Of a DNA stretch of 64,000 bases, positions 1 through 12,495 are shown in pieces. Within the stretch, counting starts at the first letter, position 1. Every line of letters begins with the position of its first letter. The notes under the pieces were generated by a model. It searched no databases. It was not told the origin of the DNA and worked only from the letters and a program-made list of their open reading frames with translations. A program made the translations under genes and the position numbers. This DNA is from Epiperipatus broadwayi (taxonomy: Eukaryota > Onychophora > Udeonychophora > Euonychophora > Peripatidae): the NCBI GenBank assembly GCA_028023455.1, contig JAQFVV010006200.1, positions 8,046,521 through 8,110,520 of the forward strand, written 5' to 3'.

Positions 1-1910
1 ATCTTATTGCCACAAAAGTAATTAATTATATAAATCTTCATACAGTCTTTAATATATGTATATTGATAAACAAAAGAAGTAATTCTTATAAAATATTTCA
101 AACTATAATCATTTACATTTAATTTTTAGGTACCTTATGACTTTTAATAGTAATAGCATAGACAACTTTAGAGACCAATAAAACATGAAACATAAACTAT
201 TTAAATTATGAATAAATAATAATTAATCTCTCATCAAAACAAATTACACATGTACTAAGTCATGATATTGAAATTATATAATTTAAATTACATTATCTAT
301 AGAACTTTTTTTTCTTCTTTACTTGAGCTTTCCTCTTGTGAGAACTTTATTTCAACAAAGCAACTATATATAATAATAAGTCAAAACAAATGTCCTTTAT
401 AATCTAAAATCTTTGTGAGTTCCAATTATTTTATCTTGGTGAAATCTTTTAGAATGTTTTTTTTTTTGAAAAGCTTTGGTGCTTTAATTATAAAATCACA
501 GGCCAGATAAGAATTATGTCTGATAGAATAACAAATTATGACGAAATTTTATCTTTTGAATCAATCCATTTATGTGGCAAACATTAAGAAAATCACAATA
601 AGTTGTTTTTCTTCATAAGTTGTGTAAGACTGGATAATTAGTAATTTCCTGAGAAGTGAAATTGGTTAATTTCAGTATTTCTAAAAATGTTTACAGAGAG
701 TAATTCTGTTGAGGGTTAAAACATATTCAAAATTCAGATGGGAACAATTTTCTTAATATTTGTTTTAAACTATAGGAGCAGACAACTTTTGATATATTAG
801 TGTTGACAAAATAGCTTATAATTTTCCATTTCAAAAAATATCTTTAAATTTCATTTTTTTCATGCATTATACCCTGAAGAATATTCAAATATTTTGTTTA
901 TTTATTAGGACAGTTGATAGGCATGCACATAATATTTTGAAACATATTTAAATAAAATATTATATTTTAATAAAATTAAATATACAAATCACAATGTTAG
1001 AACAAATATTTATATTATAGATATTAAAATAAATTATTTTTATTTTATTTACCACTCTCACGACAATTGAGATTTTATTTTAAATTTAAAATAACTTTAC
1101 CTAAATACTTTAAAATAATATTCCTTTATATTTAAACATATATGCACATTCACATTTAATTATTGCATTAAAAGTACATCACTGCTGTAAATAGTTTTAC
1201 CATTATATGTACACTAATATAAATATTGCTTTACTGATCCTATTTTACTCATTTTCCAACATGTATACAATATTATGTATTTTATTAGTGAATTGCCCCC
1301 CTTTTTTTTCTTTTTAAAATTACCTTTGTGCTATTTTTAAAACTAAATAGAAAACCATGAATTTTCCAAAATTGTTAGAATTTCAAACGTTATAAAAATA
1401 CGGGAGATACATATTGAATTTTTTTTTTTTTTAATTTTGATTGATACGACAAATTTAAGATATTTTTATAATAAGCGAATAAAAATTTTGAAATTATATT
1501 TAGTATTATTTTAGAGATACCAAATAACCATTACAATGTATATATATAAATGGCATGGATAGTAATAGTAAAACACTATTTCATTTTCGCATCATATGGC
1601 AATGTAAAGTGAAATATGTATCGTGTAAACCCAGCATAAGAAGACATAACTGAGAATATCATAAGAGAAAAACAAATTGTATAAAATTATAATTGATAAA
1701 TCGCATTTCAAGAAGTGATTGTTTATTTTAATATGTTTATATTTCCTTGTTTGTAGGACCATCTTTCACTGGCTCTGCCCCTTCCCTTTTACACCTAAAA
1801 TGTTTTATTTTGATATTTAAAAAAAATGTTTAATGTTTTACAATAGGTTTATTTTATGCATCTGAAATATATATGATGTAGATATGTGATTGAAATATTA
1901 TAGCATATTA
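1..1910. other. Non-coding AT-rich stretch
   Basis: I see no exon, RNA gene or recognisable element here. The stretch consists of AT-rich sequence with short poly-T and poly-A runs (for example near 454-465 and 1419-1432). A short G+C-richer patch near 1760-1790 has no recognisable structure. Confidence 0.5.
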
Positions 1911-2080
1911 CATTAAGATTGAACCAGCTAGTTATAATTCTATAGTTTAGTTCAAAGAGGATATCAAACAATGGAAAACTACCATTATATTGAACTTAGT
2001 CATAATTCTCTATTGAGTAGTCTCATTACAATTTGAATATTAAACAATAGAGAATTATGACATCTGGTTCAATCTTAATG
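1911..2080. mobile_element. 170-bp hairpin MITE-like element
   Basis: The two ends are inverted copies of each other: 1911-1965 reads CATTAAGATTGAACCAG and continues into a TCTATAGTTTAG-like tract, and 2025-2080 is its imperfect reverse complement, ending in CTGGTTCAATCTTAATG. The outer 17 bp match perfectly. A third TCATAATTCTCTATTG tract lies inside. The whole segment can fold into one long stem and has no coding capacity. This suggests a small foldback or MITE-type DNA element. No convincing target-site duplication was found, so the superfamily is unassigned. Confidence 0.6.
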
Positions 2081-2829
2081 AAAGTTTGCCATTTCTTAAT
2101 ATCCATTTAATATAATTTAGTAATATTGGTGTTGGCTTTTCAACTACTTTTTTCAGCACAATTATCTCTCCATTAAGCAATTGCTTTGTTCAAAACTTAA
2201 ATTCAGTTTTTATGATTATTGTTGCATTTATAAAGAATACCCAGTTTACTTTTCACTTAGATTCAATTTAAAATCAGCATTTCAATTAATCAATAATCCA
2301 TCTTTTAATTATTCTTTGTTTTCTTTCATACCATTGTTCTGTAGCTTCAGTAGTCTCTAAAGATACTATCATAGTCACTACTTCTCTAAACTTATAATTA
2401 TTAATTATTACAATGCTTTCAGTGTATTAAAATTAACGAAAGCTATTACAAATTTTCATCTACAAATTGTAAAATTGATTATATATATTCCACCAAATAT
2501 ATTTATTTTATGAAAAACATTTATTTATATTAAGATAATCAACTCTTAGACATTATTTAAAAGACTAGAGAAAAAGAATCTATAAATTTAAACCACTAAA
2601 CATCACATGATCATTATTCCCATGCACTGGGTGGTACTACAGACAATGTAATAAACCTAAAACTGATAGTAAACAAAAGATGACATTATAAATTGCAAAA
2701 TTAGCAATGTTTTAAAAATTTTGTATTGAGAGAACTTATGAATTAGCCTGCAAGTCATACACAAAGCAATAAAAATTAATTTACAACTAATTTTTATTAA
2801 CAATACATATACATTCACACATATATATT
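2081..2829. other. Non-coding stretch with one SINE fragment
   Basis: Apart from the SINE-like fragment at 2585-2650 I see nothing here except AT-rich sequence. The open frame of 72 codons on the minus strand (2657-2875) has no recognisable domain and runs into the duplicated repeat that starts at 2830. Confidence 0.4.
2585..2650 (+). repeat. Internally deleted SINE-like fragment
   Basis: It begins with AAACCACTAAACATCACATG, the same 5' block as the elements at 17550 and 32565. It then jumps directly to a GGGTGGTACTACAGA stretch that resembles the GAGTGGCACTACTGT block near the 3' end of the 32565 copy. The middle of the family sequence is missing. Confidence 0.45.
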
Positions 2830-5117
2830 GTATTCTATGGATAGACCCAAATCCAAAACGTATCAGACACTTCATATTTATATATATATTGAAAATAACT
2901 CATTACTTTAATCAGAAACCGACAGCCATCATCTACATATACGTACTAAACACCCTCATAAATCTATTCAACTTATACATTTATTAATTTCCATGATTCT
3001 TATTATAAATTTATTATATATGTGTAATTAACGTTTAACAATAAATTGCTTAATAAGAATTTTATAAAGAAGACTGTGAGGTCATGCATAGCCCTAGCAA
3101 CAGGTGATATATCATTATTAAAACAACAGAACATATATAAATGGTTGACAATCGATTATTAATAAAATTTAAAGTAATATACTTTTTTTAATCTTCGCTT
3201 TTAAATACATTTGTTCATCATAGAAGAAAGAGGACTTTAGCAATCTTCAGTGTGTTCTAGGAAATAACGACGTGCATAATTATAAAAGTCCGCATAAAGA
3301 AACTACTTGATGGAAGCCTAAGAAACCTGGTCGAATCTCCAAACAAAATAATGGTCTAACAACAAGGAATTATTTTACAACTTGTGTTCTAAAATAAAAT
3401 TTATTTCATTGTAATATTTGTGAAAATATATGTAGAATTTTGTCAGATATAACCAAATAGTTGATATCGAATTTTTTTTTGCATTAACGGATGTGCTAAA
3501 AATATACATCACTAGGTGTTATAAAGCCGATCTTGATTCAACACTGTATAATACCAATGCGTCACCTCTAATTGCTTATTATTAAATCGCAGAATCATAG
3601 AAATAGTTACTTGATTTGCATGTATTATTTTTGCGCAAGAAATATTATATATTGCAGGAATAGATGAAAACATTGCAATAATATAAATATAGAAATTAAA
3701 GAAAATGAGATCATACAGATACATATGTGTACTCCAACTGTCATTCAACCACAGCTAATCCACTATAGAATGATACTTGAATAGTAAATAAATGTTATTT
3801 TTCGACATATACAATTGGATCTACACTAGTTGGCTACCATAAATCTCATCATAATATATCGTCATGTGCTATTGATTTGGAATATTTGAATTATTGTGGG
3901 AATATATCATAAACACTTCATTATTAAGCAATTTATATGAATCACAAATTTATAAATCTTATTTGATCATTGGTATTACTATAATTATATTTGTTAATTA
4001 TTGCATTTTAAGTTTAATCATATTCAAATAGATATAATTGAAAGAAAATAATTAGTATTATTCAAAATTATAGCTTCATTGATTTATGGAAATCTTAACA
4101 ATTTATTTACATTTTCTTTAAGTCATTAGACCAATGAAAGTTGCAATAAGTTGAACACTTATTTATAATTTTGTTAAAATGTAATTGCACACACAGGTAG
4201 ATCTATATATTTTCCCTTAATTATAAATATACATATTGTCTCACATCATCATGAGTTGCCATAATCTACATTAATATAACTTTGGGAAGTTGTTTCCTTA
4301 TTATAATTTATATACATATTCATAATTCTATATAATACTAAATCATCTATGCTCTTTATTACTGTTTTACAATGCTTTTATTACAACCCACTATGACAGT
4401 TTCGATTGCCCCAGCAATCTTCTTCAGAACTTCTCAAATTTCCAAATGTTTAATTGAGATGGTTGTTGTATATTTATCCCAAAGAAGTTTTCTATACCAT
4501 GAAGAAATATGGTTAGTAAAAGCTTTGGTGTAGAGTATTATGGGGTGTAATATGCAATTCCTGTCATTGTTAATATGCTATACAGGGATGTTACACAAGG
4601 TATGACTTCTGAAGTGAGTAGAAGTTCTGAAAAAGATTATTGGGGCAATCGAAACTGTTATAATGGGTTGCAATAAAAGCATTGTAAAACTGTAATAAAC
4701 AGCATAGATGATTTAACATATGGATTTGGCAATGCAATAAGAAACAAAGTTATAGTATCCATAATTCATTTGATGACTATAAGTACACTATGGTTATTAT
4801 TACTTATATGTAGGTGATTAAGTTAAGGAGTAAACATCCTACCAAAATCAATATTTACTAAAAATAGTTGATAAAAATATAAGTTGTTTACTATATTAAT
4901 TCATTGCTTATATTTCTTAGAACTAGCACATACCACTAAATAACTCATTTTAAAATATGTATCAGTTGGAAGGGGGGGGGGAATAGGATAAGATTTACTA
5001 GGTCCTTTATTTCCTTTTAGGTTAATTCCATACTTGTTTAATCTATCAACTTTATTACAAGAGTCTCTGTCTCATTGGAAACCTGATCCATAGATGCACA
5101 CTTCATACTGATACAGT
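2830..5117. repeat. Duplicated segment, copy 1 (2.29 kb)
   Basis: The segment is collinear with 7785-9643. Shared blocks in the same order include TTTAATCAGAAACC, CAGCCATCATCTACATA, TAGCCCTAGCAACAG, GAAATAACGACGTGCATAAT (one or two changes in copy 2), GGCTACCAT, AATCTCATCATAATATATC, and near the end GTTAATTCCATACTTGTTTA. The copies differ by substitutions, short indels and one large insertion (4329-4767), which is present only here. There is no coding capacity. It is either a dispersed non-autonomous element or a local segmental duplication; two copies in one window cannot separate these. Confidence 0.75.
4329..4767. mobile_element. 439-bp insertion with 96-bp inverted arms and 8-bp direct repeats
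   Basis: Copy 2 of the host repeat reads straight through CATAATTC (9306-9313) into ATTTGACGATAAG. Copy 1 has CATAATTC at 4321-4328, then 431 extra bases, then CATAATTC again at 4760-4767. Inside the insertion, 4339-4434 and 4620-4715 are inverted repeats about 90% alike, with TTTTACAATGCTTTTATT near both ends and CAGTTTCGATTGCCCCA in the arm. Eight-base duplications are typical of hAT elements, so a non-autonomous hAT-like MITE is the likely reading. The arms stop about 10 bp and 45 bp short of the direct repeats, so the true ends are uncertain. Confidence 0.65.
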
Positions 5118-5640
5118 TTGGCACCTTGTCGCAGGCATGAATTAATGACTACCACTACGTGAGATAAGTAAATCCCACTATCCGGCTGTATAGATAACAT
5201 TACTAAATAGATTAGTAATATACAGCTAGCAAAACAAGTGACATATAACATTTTAAACTTTTCAATTAATATATTCTCTTGTTAGGCCATTAATAACAAA
5301 ATTTCTTTGGAGATAAGACATTAGTAATAAAACATTTATTAAATATGTATTCTGTACTCTTTAAGATAAAGAGATAAATCAACTACACTTATATTTGTTA
5401 TCATGGAGGCTACCAAAGTAGGGGCCGGTTCTGGGACTAGAAGTTCAGATGTGAAAATGATCCTCAGTTACAAGAATTAAGGAGGTAAAGTCCAGAATTG
5501 ATTTTGATAAGAGATTTAAAGGACTAGATAAGAAAACAAGATTTTAATAAAAGCTTTGAAGAGAAGAAAATAGGTCTTGATAAAAAGTTTGACAATAGGA
5601 AGAAAAATCCTTTTATTGAGCATAAACCTAAGTGTCCTCT
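5118..5640. other. Non-coding stretch
   Basis: No gene or recognisable repeat is seen. A short, slightly G+C-richer tract near 5105-5195 follows the end of the duplicated segment and may be part of another unidentified repeat. Confidence 0.35.
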
Positions 5641-6715
5641 CTGGGAATCTTTTAAACATTTTTGTTTTAACTATTAAGCCAAGTGATACATAATTTTGTA
5701 TAAACATGCAAAAAGATCTTGTAACATTTCTAAAAATGGTGAATGTATTAAAAGGGCAAACAAAGCATATGATGCAGATTATAACCCTCAATGCCTTGAA
5801 TGTAGCTATAAAATAGAAGTTATGGAATACTTAAATAATCACCGAAACAAGGCACATAATAAAGTAGTTAAAGAATTAAATTATACAGATAATTAAGAAG
5901 AGATAACTGATGCAAAATATTTCATGGATAATCAGATAATTCATATTAAAGAAGTGCCCTAAGCATTCATTTGTAACAGAAAATAATGTTTAAACATAAC
6001 AGATCATAGATTGTTTTAGAAATTATGAGTATTACTATGAGAAGTATGACTATAGATTAAATGTGAAGGCTTACTCTAGCCCACACTTATACTGGTTATC
6101 TTATAACAAACACTATTATAAAACAAGATTTAAAAAATCTTTGGGGATTCACAGGACAGGTGCCTATGAAAATTATATGAAAGCAAAGGCACATTATCCA
6201 AAGATCAAAAGTGTGTGTTATAAATTTATATGCAAAAGAAGAAGTGAGTATGCTGATAAGAATTTACACCCTCCATATAAATGTTGAAGTTTTTTTTATA
6301 AATACCCTAGTAAAACAAATTCAAAGAATATAATGTCACTATATAAACTAAGTGAAATATTCCAATCCATGGCTAGTCAGAATGATAATCCATTCTATGA
6401 TATAGCTGGGATCCTGACTCTGAGAAAATATTATATGCTATTAATGAATATTTCACCAGGTATTGACGAGCAAATGTGAAATCTTCTGTGTGGTTATCTT
6501 ATGATGATTTAGCTCTAAAAGTTGATTGCAATCCTCTAAAGAGCTTCACTGTGACAGGACCCGAGGATTATACATTTAAGTTATGGTATAATTGTAGTAG
6601 GTTATTATATTTAACCCTATATTATAATGCCTTTATGACATCAATGTCTAAAGTACACAATGTCCAACCACGAAATGTTGATCACATAATATGCCTAATT
6701 TTGTAGGGCATGATT
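5641..6715 (+). pseudogene. Decayed coding relic, possibly a non-LTR retrotransposon linker region
   Basis: Three open stretches in shifting frames (5696-5896, 6063-6287, 6476-6706) use lysine-, tyrosine- and cysteine-rich codons unlike the surrounding AT-rich sequence. The second carries the residues KRRSEYADKNL after a Y..AK..Y..IK..CY.F pattern. A third-frame stretch near 6330-6400 reads MSLYKLSEIFQSMASQND. This resembles the basic linker between the endonuclease and reverse transcriptase of some LINEs (kkRReY..KN, then FQ). No catalytic motif is visible, frameshifts and stops interrupt it, and I could not confirm a family. It is certainly not a functional gene. Confidence 0.35.
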
Positions 6716-7784
6716 AAAATGTGTCACTAATGAACGCATAGAGTTCTAAAAAAAGTAGACAAGACCTCAGGCCAGAGTTTGGTTAAGTCAAGGCATATGT
6801 TGTAATACAATATTTAGTCTTATAAGTAATAATGAAGTTTAGTAGTTATAAGTTATTAATACAATTAATGAAACAGATGATAAGGCTACAATTCACACTA
6901 ATCTCACAAATCCCTACATAACTGATACTATTTGAACTAGCTAGTAAAGAGATGTTAAATTACTGATAATGGGTGAATATTTGATAGATAGAGGTATGGA
7001 GAGAAATGTATCATATGTTTACTAATTGTAAACTAAAGCACTTTTCTTGGAGGGGTCGGTTAAATTGCAGAAGTGGACTCGTGCTCAGAAGTTTTAGGTA
7101 GGTTAACAGTGAAGCACCAATAGAAGGATATCCCAGCCTCACTACAAAGTAGCTGGTAGAATGAAATCCCAGCAAAAATAATAATTATTGATGAATTTTG
7201 ACTTTTAATGAGATTGTTCAGTAGAGATTTCCTGTATTTCTAAAACTATCCCAATAAAGGGTCCCTGGTTAGCGATCATATTCTGCACAATTTAACTGAA
7301 GACGAAGGTACAGCATCCCTCAAGAAATTAAATTGCGGTTCAATTGATAGTTGTTCATTTTGCTTTGATATTAGAAGCAGGTCTAGGCATTGTATATTAT
7401 ATTTTGTTTGTTACACATATTCTAGTTTACTACTGAAATTGATTTATCTTCATTAGTTAATTTTAATATTAATAGTGATCAGTGTAAAGATTTTCTTTTG
7501 TTATCATGAAGCAGCCCATTTCAATATAGTTAGGGTCACTAAAATAAATATTTTGTATAGTTTTGGGGTAGTTATAAAAGTTTTGTATGTATAGTTAAAT
7601 AAAATAATGAAGAATCTGAGGATAGATAGGTACCTCAAATTACAACAAAAACCAACATTTAGCATTTAATGGTTAAATTTTAAAAAATGTGTAGAGTTTC
7701 TACACTAATATTTCATTCTGAGCTTAACAAAATCATTATTTAAAAAAAATATTTTTTTTTTCATTAATGGAAAGATATGTACCC
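6716..7784. other. Non-coding stretch
   Basis: I see no exon. Sequence at 7040-7165 is somewhat richer in G+C and may be an old repeat, but no motif identifies it. Confidence 0.4.
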
Positions 7785-9643
7785 TATGGATAGATCCCTC
7801 CAAAACCAGAACAGATTTAGACACTTATATTTTTATATATACATTAAAAATACCTCATTACTTTAATCAGAAACCAACAGCCATCATCTACATACAAATA
7901 TATTCCTAGGAACATTCGTAAATCTATTCAACTTATACATTTATTAATTTCCATGATTCTTATTATAAATTTGTTATATAAGTGTAATTAATGCTTAACA
8001 ATAATAAACTGCTTAATAAAATTTTTTTAAGAAAATTGCAAGGCTGTGTGTAGCCCTAGCAACAGATGACATCATTATTAAAACAACAAATGGAGATATA
8101 AATGGATGGCAAGCAATTGTCAATAAAATTTAAAGTAATATACTTTCTTTTAATCTTTGCTTTTAAATACATTTGTTCATCATAGAAAAAAGTGTACTTT
8201 AGCAATCTTCAATGTATTCTAGGAAATAATGATGTGCATAATTATAAAAGTCCACATAAAGAAACTCTACTTGATGAAAGCCTAAGAAACCAGGTCAAAC
8301 CCCCCAAACAAAGTTATGGCCTAACAACAAAGAATTATTTTGGAACTTGTGTTCTAAAATAAAATTTGTTATTTCACCATAATATTTGCAAAAATATATG
8401 TGGGATTTCATCAGATATAACCAAATAGTTTATATCCAATATCGATTTTTTTAAAACATTAACAGAAAATACTGATGTGCTAAAAATATGTCGCTAGGGA
8501 TTATTCATAAAAACCGATCTCGATTCAATTTCAACACTGTATAATACTGATGCATCATCTCTAATCACTTATTATTTAATCGTGTAATCTTATAAATAAT
8601 TATTTGATTTGCATGTATTATTTTCTGCAAGAAATATCGTATATTGCAAGAATAGATGAAAACATTGTGATAATATATATATAGAAATTAAAGAAAAGTA
8701 CAAATGAAATCATATGGATATGTATGTTTATATGCGTACCCCAATAATCATTCGACCACAGCTAATTCACTATATGACTTTTTATATGAATAGTAAATAA
8801 ATGTTATTTTTTGACACATGCAATAGGATCAATACTAGTTGGCTACCATGAATCTCATCATAATATATCATATTGTCATGTGCTATTAATATGGAATATT
8901 TGAATCACTGTGGGAATATATCAAGAACACTTCATTATTAAGCAATTTATATGGACCACAAATTTATAAATCGAATTTGATCATTGGTATTACTACAATT
9001 ATATTTGTTAGTTATTGCATTTTAAGTTTAATCATATTCAAATAGATATTATTCAAAATTATAGCCTCTCCAATTCATGGAAATCTTAACAACATATTTA
9101 AACTTTCTTGAATTCATTAGACCAATTAAAATTGCAATAAGTTGAACACATTTATAATTTTGTTAAAGTGTAATTGCACACATAGATAGATATTTCTTCT
9201 CTTAATTATAAATATACGTTTTGTCTCACATCACCGTGAGTTGCCATAATCACCATTAATATAACTTTGAGAAGTTGTTTTCTTATTACAATTTGCATGC
9301 ATATTCATAATTCATTTGACGATAAGTACACTATGATTATTATTACTTATATATAGGTGATTGAGCTAAGGAGTAAAAATCCTATCAATCAAGATTTACT
9401 GTAAATAATTCTTAAAAATGTTATTATATTAATTCATTGTTTATATTTCTTAAAGCTAGCACATACCATTAAGTAACTCGTTTTTAAATATGTATTGGTT
9501 GGAAGGTGAAAACATGATAAGATTTACAAGATCCTTTATTTTCTTTTAGGTTAATTCCATACTTGTTTAATCTATTAACTTTATTTACATAAGAGTCTCT
9601 GCCTCATGGGCAACCCAATCCATAGAGCCACACTTCATACCGG
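7785..9643. repeat. Duplicated segment, copy 2 (1.86 kb, uninterrupted)
   Basis: It is collinear with 2830-5117, in the same orientation and about 4.95 kb downstream. It lacks the 439-bp insertion and so preserves the empty target site at 9306-9313. Identity is visibly high over most of the length, for example the shared TATACATTTATTAATTTCCA block. There is no coding capacity. Confidence 0.75.
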
Positions 9644-10399
9644 TATAATATATAATATTCAAATATATAAATGTTTTCTTGAACAAAAATGTTTGGTGGG
9701 AAACTTGATTGTAAATGATACTATAAAAAGAGTACTATAATAATTATCATATTTCAAAAAAAAAAAAAAGAGCAAGCTATTTAATGTTTTGAACAGTAGT
9801 AGTAATAAATTTCTTTTAAAATATCATAGCAGGAAAAACATATGAAGTGTTAGCTTTATGCTCAAAAAAAAAAAATGATGTGGTAATATGATGAGGAGAG
9901 CTAGAAACGAGAAGATTGATTTTTATCATGAATATATGTAACTGACCAGTCTTAAAACTCAAACACAAATTCGATACTGAAAATTGTGGACCAATACGAA
10001 AGATGTTAGTTGTCATTTAATAAAACTAATTATAATAAGGTACCGCAAAAGTGATTTTCAATGCTTTTAATAAACTTAAAGCTAAAATTTATCAATACAT
10101 TCATTAAAAATATAATCTTATTCTATAATGTGAGATCAGAATTTTGTAGTTACGAGAGTTTGTTGTATTTTGAAATCGAAATATTTAATAATTACAGAAA
10201 AAAAAAATTCATTTGAAATATTTTTGCCAATTTTTAGTTAATATTTTATTTATTTATTTTTTTAAAAAAAAACCCTATAAAAATTATAATAACCAATAAA
10301 ATTCCTCATTGATGAATACTGCCTTTCAAATTTTTTTTTTTTTTTTAACCAACACACTAGCGATCCAAGTGGCTATATATTGACAAGATTGAATAAACA
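9644..10399. other. 5' flank of the THAP gene, non-coding
   Basis: The sequence is AT-rich with long A and T runs (9756-9769, 10261-10272, 10330-10346). I could not recognise a TATA box or initiator with confidence. The transcription start of the THAP gene should lie here or further upstream. Confidence 0.35.
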
Positions 10400-10455
10400 A
10401 TGTATTTGATGAGAGTTTCCGGTTTTTAAAGAGTGATTTTATGTTAATATTATGA
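10400..10455 (+). promoter_or_regulatory. Two short upstream ORFs, the second overlapping the THAP start codon
   Basis: An ATG at 10400 opens a 9-codon frame ending in TAA at 10427-10429. A second ATG at 10441 opens a 4-codon frame whose TGA (10453-10455) overlaps the THAP initiator ATG (10452-10454) as ATGA. If the 5' UTR includes them, both could lower initiation at the main start or support reinitiation. The in-frame TGA at 10434-10436 shows that the main frame does not extend upstream. Whether these ORFs are transcribed is unknown. Confidence 0.4.
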
Positions 10456-10555
10456 GAATTTGCAAAGGTTCTTGGTGCGGAGCATCCAACTGCTCAAATA
10501 ATAAGGGTCTTCGACCAGAGCTTAGTTTTTTTCGATTTCCAAAAGATGAAACGAG
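10452..10555 (+). CDS. THAP-domain protein, exon 1 (residues 1-34 plus part of 35)
   Basis: This exon begins the THAP zinc finger, a C2CH DNA-binding fold found in animal transcription regulators and P-element transposases. It starts at ATG 10452, with an in-frame stop 16-18 bases upstream (10434-10436). It encodes zinc ligands Cys9 and Cys14 (C-x4-C) and the conserved Phe-Pro (residues 29-30, FRFP). It ends after ACG-AG at 10555 before a GTATTT donor. Joining the last two bases to the first base of 19913 gives Arg35, followed by Cys-Lys-Glu-Trp, the conserved KEW block. The next exon is 9.4 kb away. Alternative starts are unlikely, because only this ATG lies between the upstream stop and Cys9. 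THAP proteins act in the nucleus; the target DNA is unknown. Confidence 0.8.
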
Positions 10556-11283
10556 GTATTTTATAAATATTTATTCTTCCTAAATAATGAAAAACATTTC
10601 GTTATGGTTGTTATTTTATAACACTAAAATTGAGGTACTAGAATTAATTGTTTCAAGGGGCAGCAATAGCACACTACCGCCAACTATGATTATCAATTCG
10701 CCTTCGATGGGTATTTTGAATTACCAATGCATTTACCTTCAAAAACTATCAAAGGATATTAAAAAAACATAGAAGATGCATTAAAATTTTAATTATAATA
10801 AGATATTTATATATTTACATCACTTACTGAGAATATGTAAATACTTGATGCTATGAAATTTATGCAGTTTTGATAAATAATGAAATTTAATAAAAAATAA
10901 TCCCCAAACTTACTGTTAATTATTGATAATTCTATTTTTCTTGCAGGTTGTTGCTCATAATTTTTTTTCCACCTGGATTTAAAACAATATCTATACGTCA
11001 TTTTCTATCCTATAGAGTCCTGCTGTAACCAACTCTCCCTTTTTCAACTCTGATAATAAATTCACTGATAATGCCTATGTATTCGTACATAAATCTTATT
11101 GTAAAAAGATTGTATCGAATACGATACCTGTAAAAGGACATAGATAAAGTATATGTGTTTATATATAGACATGTTTGTGTCTAAAATGAGAAGCTACATA
11201 GAAATAGGTGTACTTACATATATATTAATTATTACTTGTATTTAAACATTTTATATTATTTATGTATAAACGCAAATTGTAAG

Positions 11284-11460
11284 AATGCACAAGTAAGCAT
11301 CACATGATCACAAGCCAGAAACTAGTCTGGGGATATTGGATGAGTAGGCATTAGATAGGGATTTTATGCACAAGCCTTCTGGCATCCATTGGTTACTCTG
11401 TTTAGCACAGGCGGCATTACTATATGGATTTTTGCTTTGCTTTGTTTAATGCACAAGTAA
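11284..11460 (+). mobile_element. SINE copy flanked by a perfect 13-bp target-site duplication
   Basis: AATGCACAAGTAA occurs at 11284-11296 and again at 11448-11460. Between them lies a 151-bp body beginning GCATCACATGATCACAAGCC. It contains AGAAACTAGTCTGGGGATAT and GGATGAGTAGGCA, which are shared with the copy at 32565. The family's CTGATGA box is missing in this copy: the sequence jumps from CATGATCA to CAAGCC, so its hammerhead core is incomplete. The duplication indicates LINE-type retroposition. It lies in THAP intron 1. Confidence 0.8.
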
Positions 11461-12049
11461 ATAAAAAGTAAACAAAAATTTACAAATTAAGCTTTTAATT
11501 AAATTCTTTATTTATGCATTCTTACAACTTGAATTTATATATCTGTAAATTTATTTCTGTATAGTTTTTCCTTTTATAAATGTATAAAAATACTTATATG
11601 TACTTTTTGTGTTTTTTTATTATATATATTTGGTACAATCTTTATTACACTATGATTTATATTCTTATCAGAATCGAATTTAATAATACAGTATATATAC
11701 AAACAAATAGTTGTCAGATTCATGATTCTGGAAAAAAAAGCAGGCCACAAAAGAAAACAATGGGATCAAAAATATATAAATCAGGTATTTAAGCCTTTTG
11801 TCAGGTGGAATCTGAATGTTCTTTTAGAATCAAGAGATATTTGCATTTGGAGGTTAGAAAATAAATATAAGGATAATCATAGAGGTTAGCTGACATTTTT
11901 ATTATTTTGATAAATGTTCATATTTAGTTTCAATAATAATTTATTATTTCTAATGTATACAGTGATTGCTATAGTGCATAAATATCAACTTTTTGGGGGG
12001 ATTATGTATATTAATTACTTGATCAAATATATATAAACTGTAAGTAGCA

Positions 12050-12495
12050 AATTTATTTCTTCTACTCTAGTTCTGCCTATATAAGCTTAATTAATCAATA
12101 GATGCCAGATTGTAATGCTTCATAAATTTCCTATCCAGTACTACCCTATTCATATCTTCAGACTAATGTCTAGCTTATGGCGAGGAGTATTGGATTCCCT
12201 ATTCAGTTCTGTCCTATCCATATCCCCAGACTAGTTTTTAATTTATGATGAGGAATTTTGGATCTGGATCTAGTGCTGAAAGAGAGGTGCATTAAATCCA
12301 CAAAATCGAGGGGTACTAGATTAAGATTCAAAATTTATCATTGATGAAAGCCATAGAATTAGAAACTAGTCTGAAGATATAAATAGGTCAGAACTGAATA
12401 GGGGAGTTACTAAAGCATTACCATCTAGCATTTATTGATTATTCAAGCATACACAGGCAAAACTGGAATTGAAGAAATAGATTTGCTACTTAAAA
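12050..12495. repeat. Inverted repeat element with degenerate hammerhead-family cores
   Basis: The left arm (about 12050-12175) and right arm (about 12340-12490) are inverted copies sharing AGTAGCAAAT, CAATTCCAG-like, ATGCTAGATGGTAATGC-like and TATCTTCAGACTA blocks. On the right arm, TTGATGAAAG and later GAAACTAGTC (12361-12372) correspond to the CTGATGA and GAAAC..GTC boxes of the 32565 element. On the left arm the minus strand carries two AACTAGTCTGGGG/ATTAGTCTGAAG-type blocks about 62 bp apart. The ribozyme is broken in all copies here. Confidence 0.5.

Noticed and set aside
2830-5117. Short terminal inverted repeats (CTATGGAT/ATCCATAG) defining the duplicated segment
   Set aside because: Homology between the two copies runs on past the right-hand ATCCATAG by about 18 bases, so these are not the true ends.
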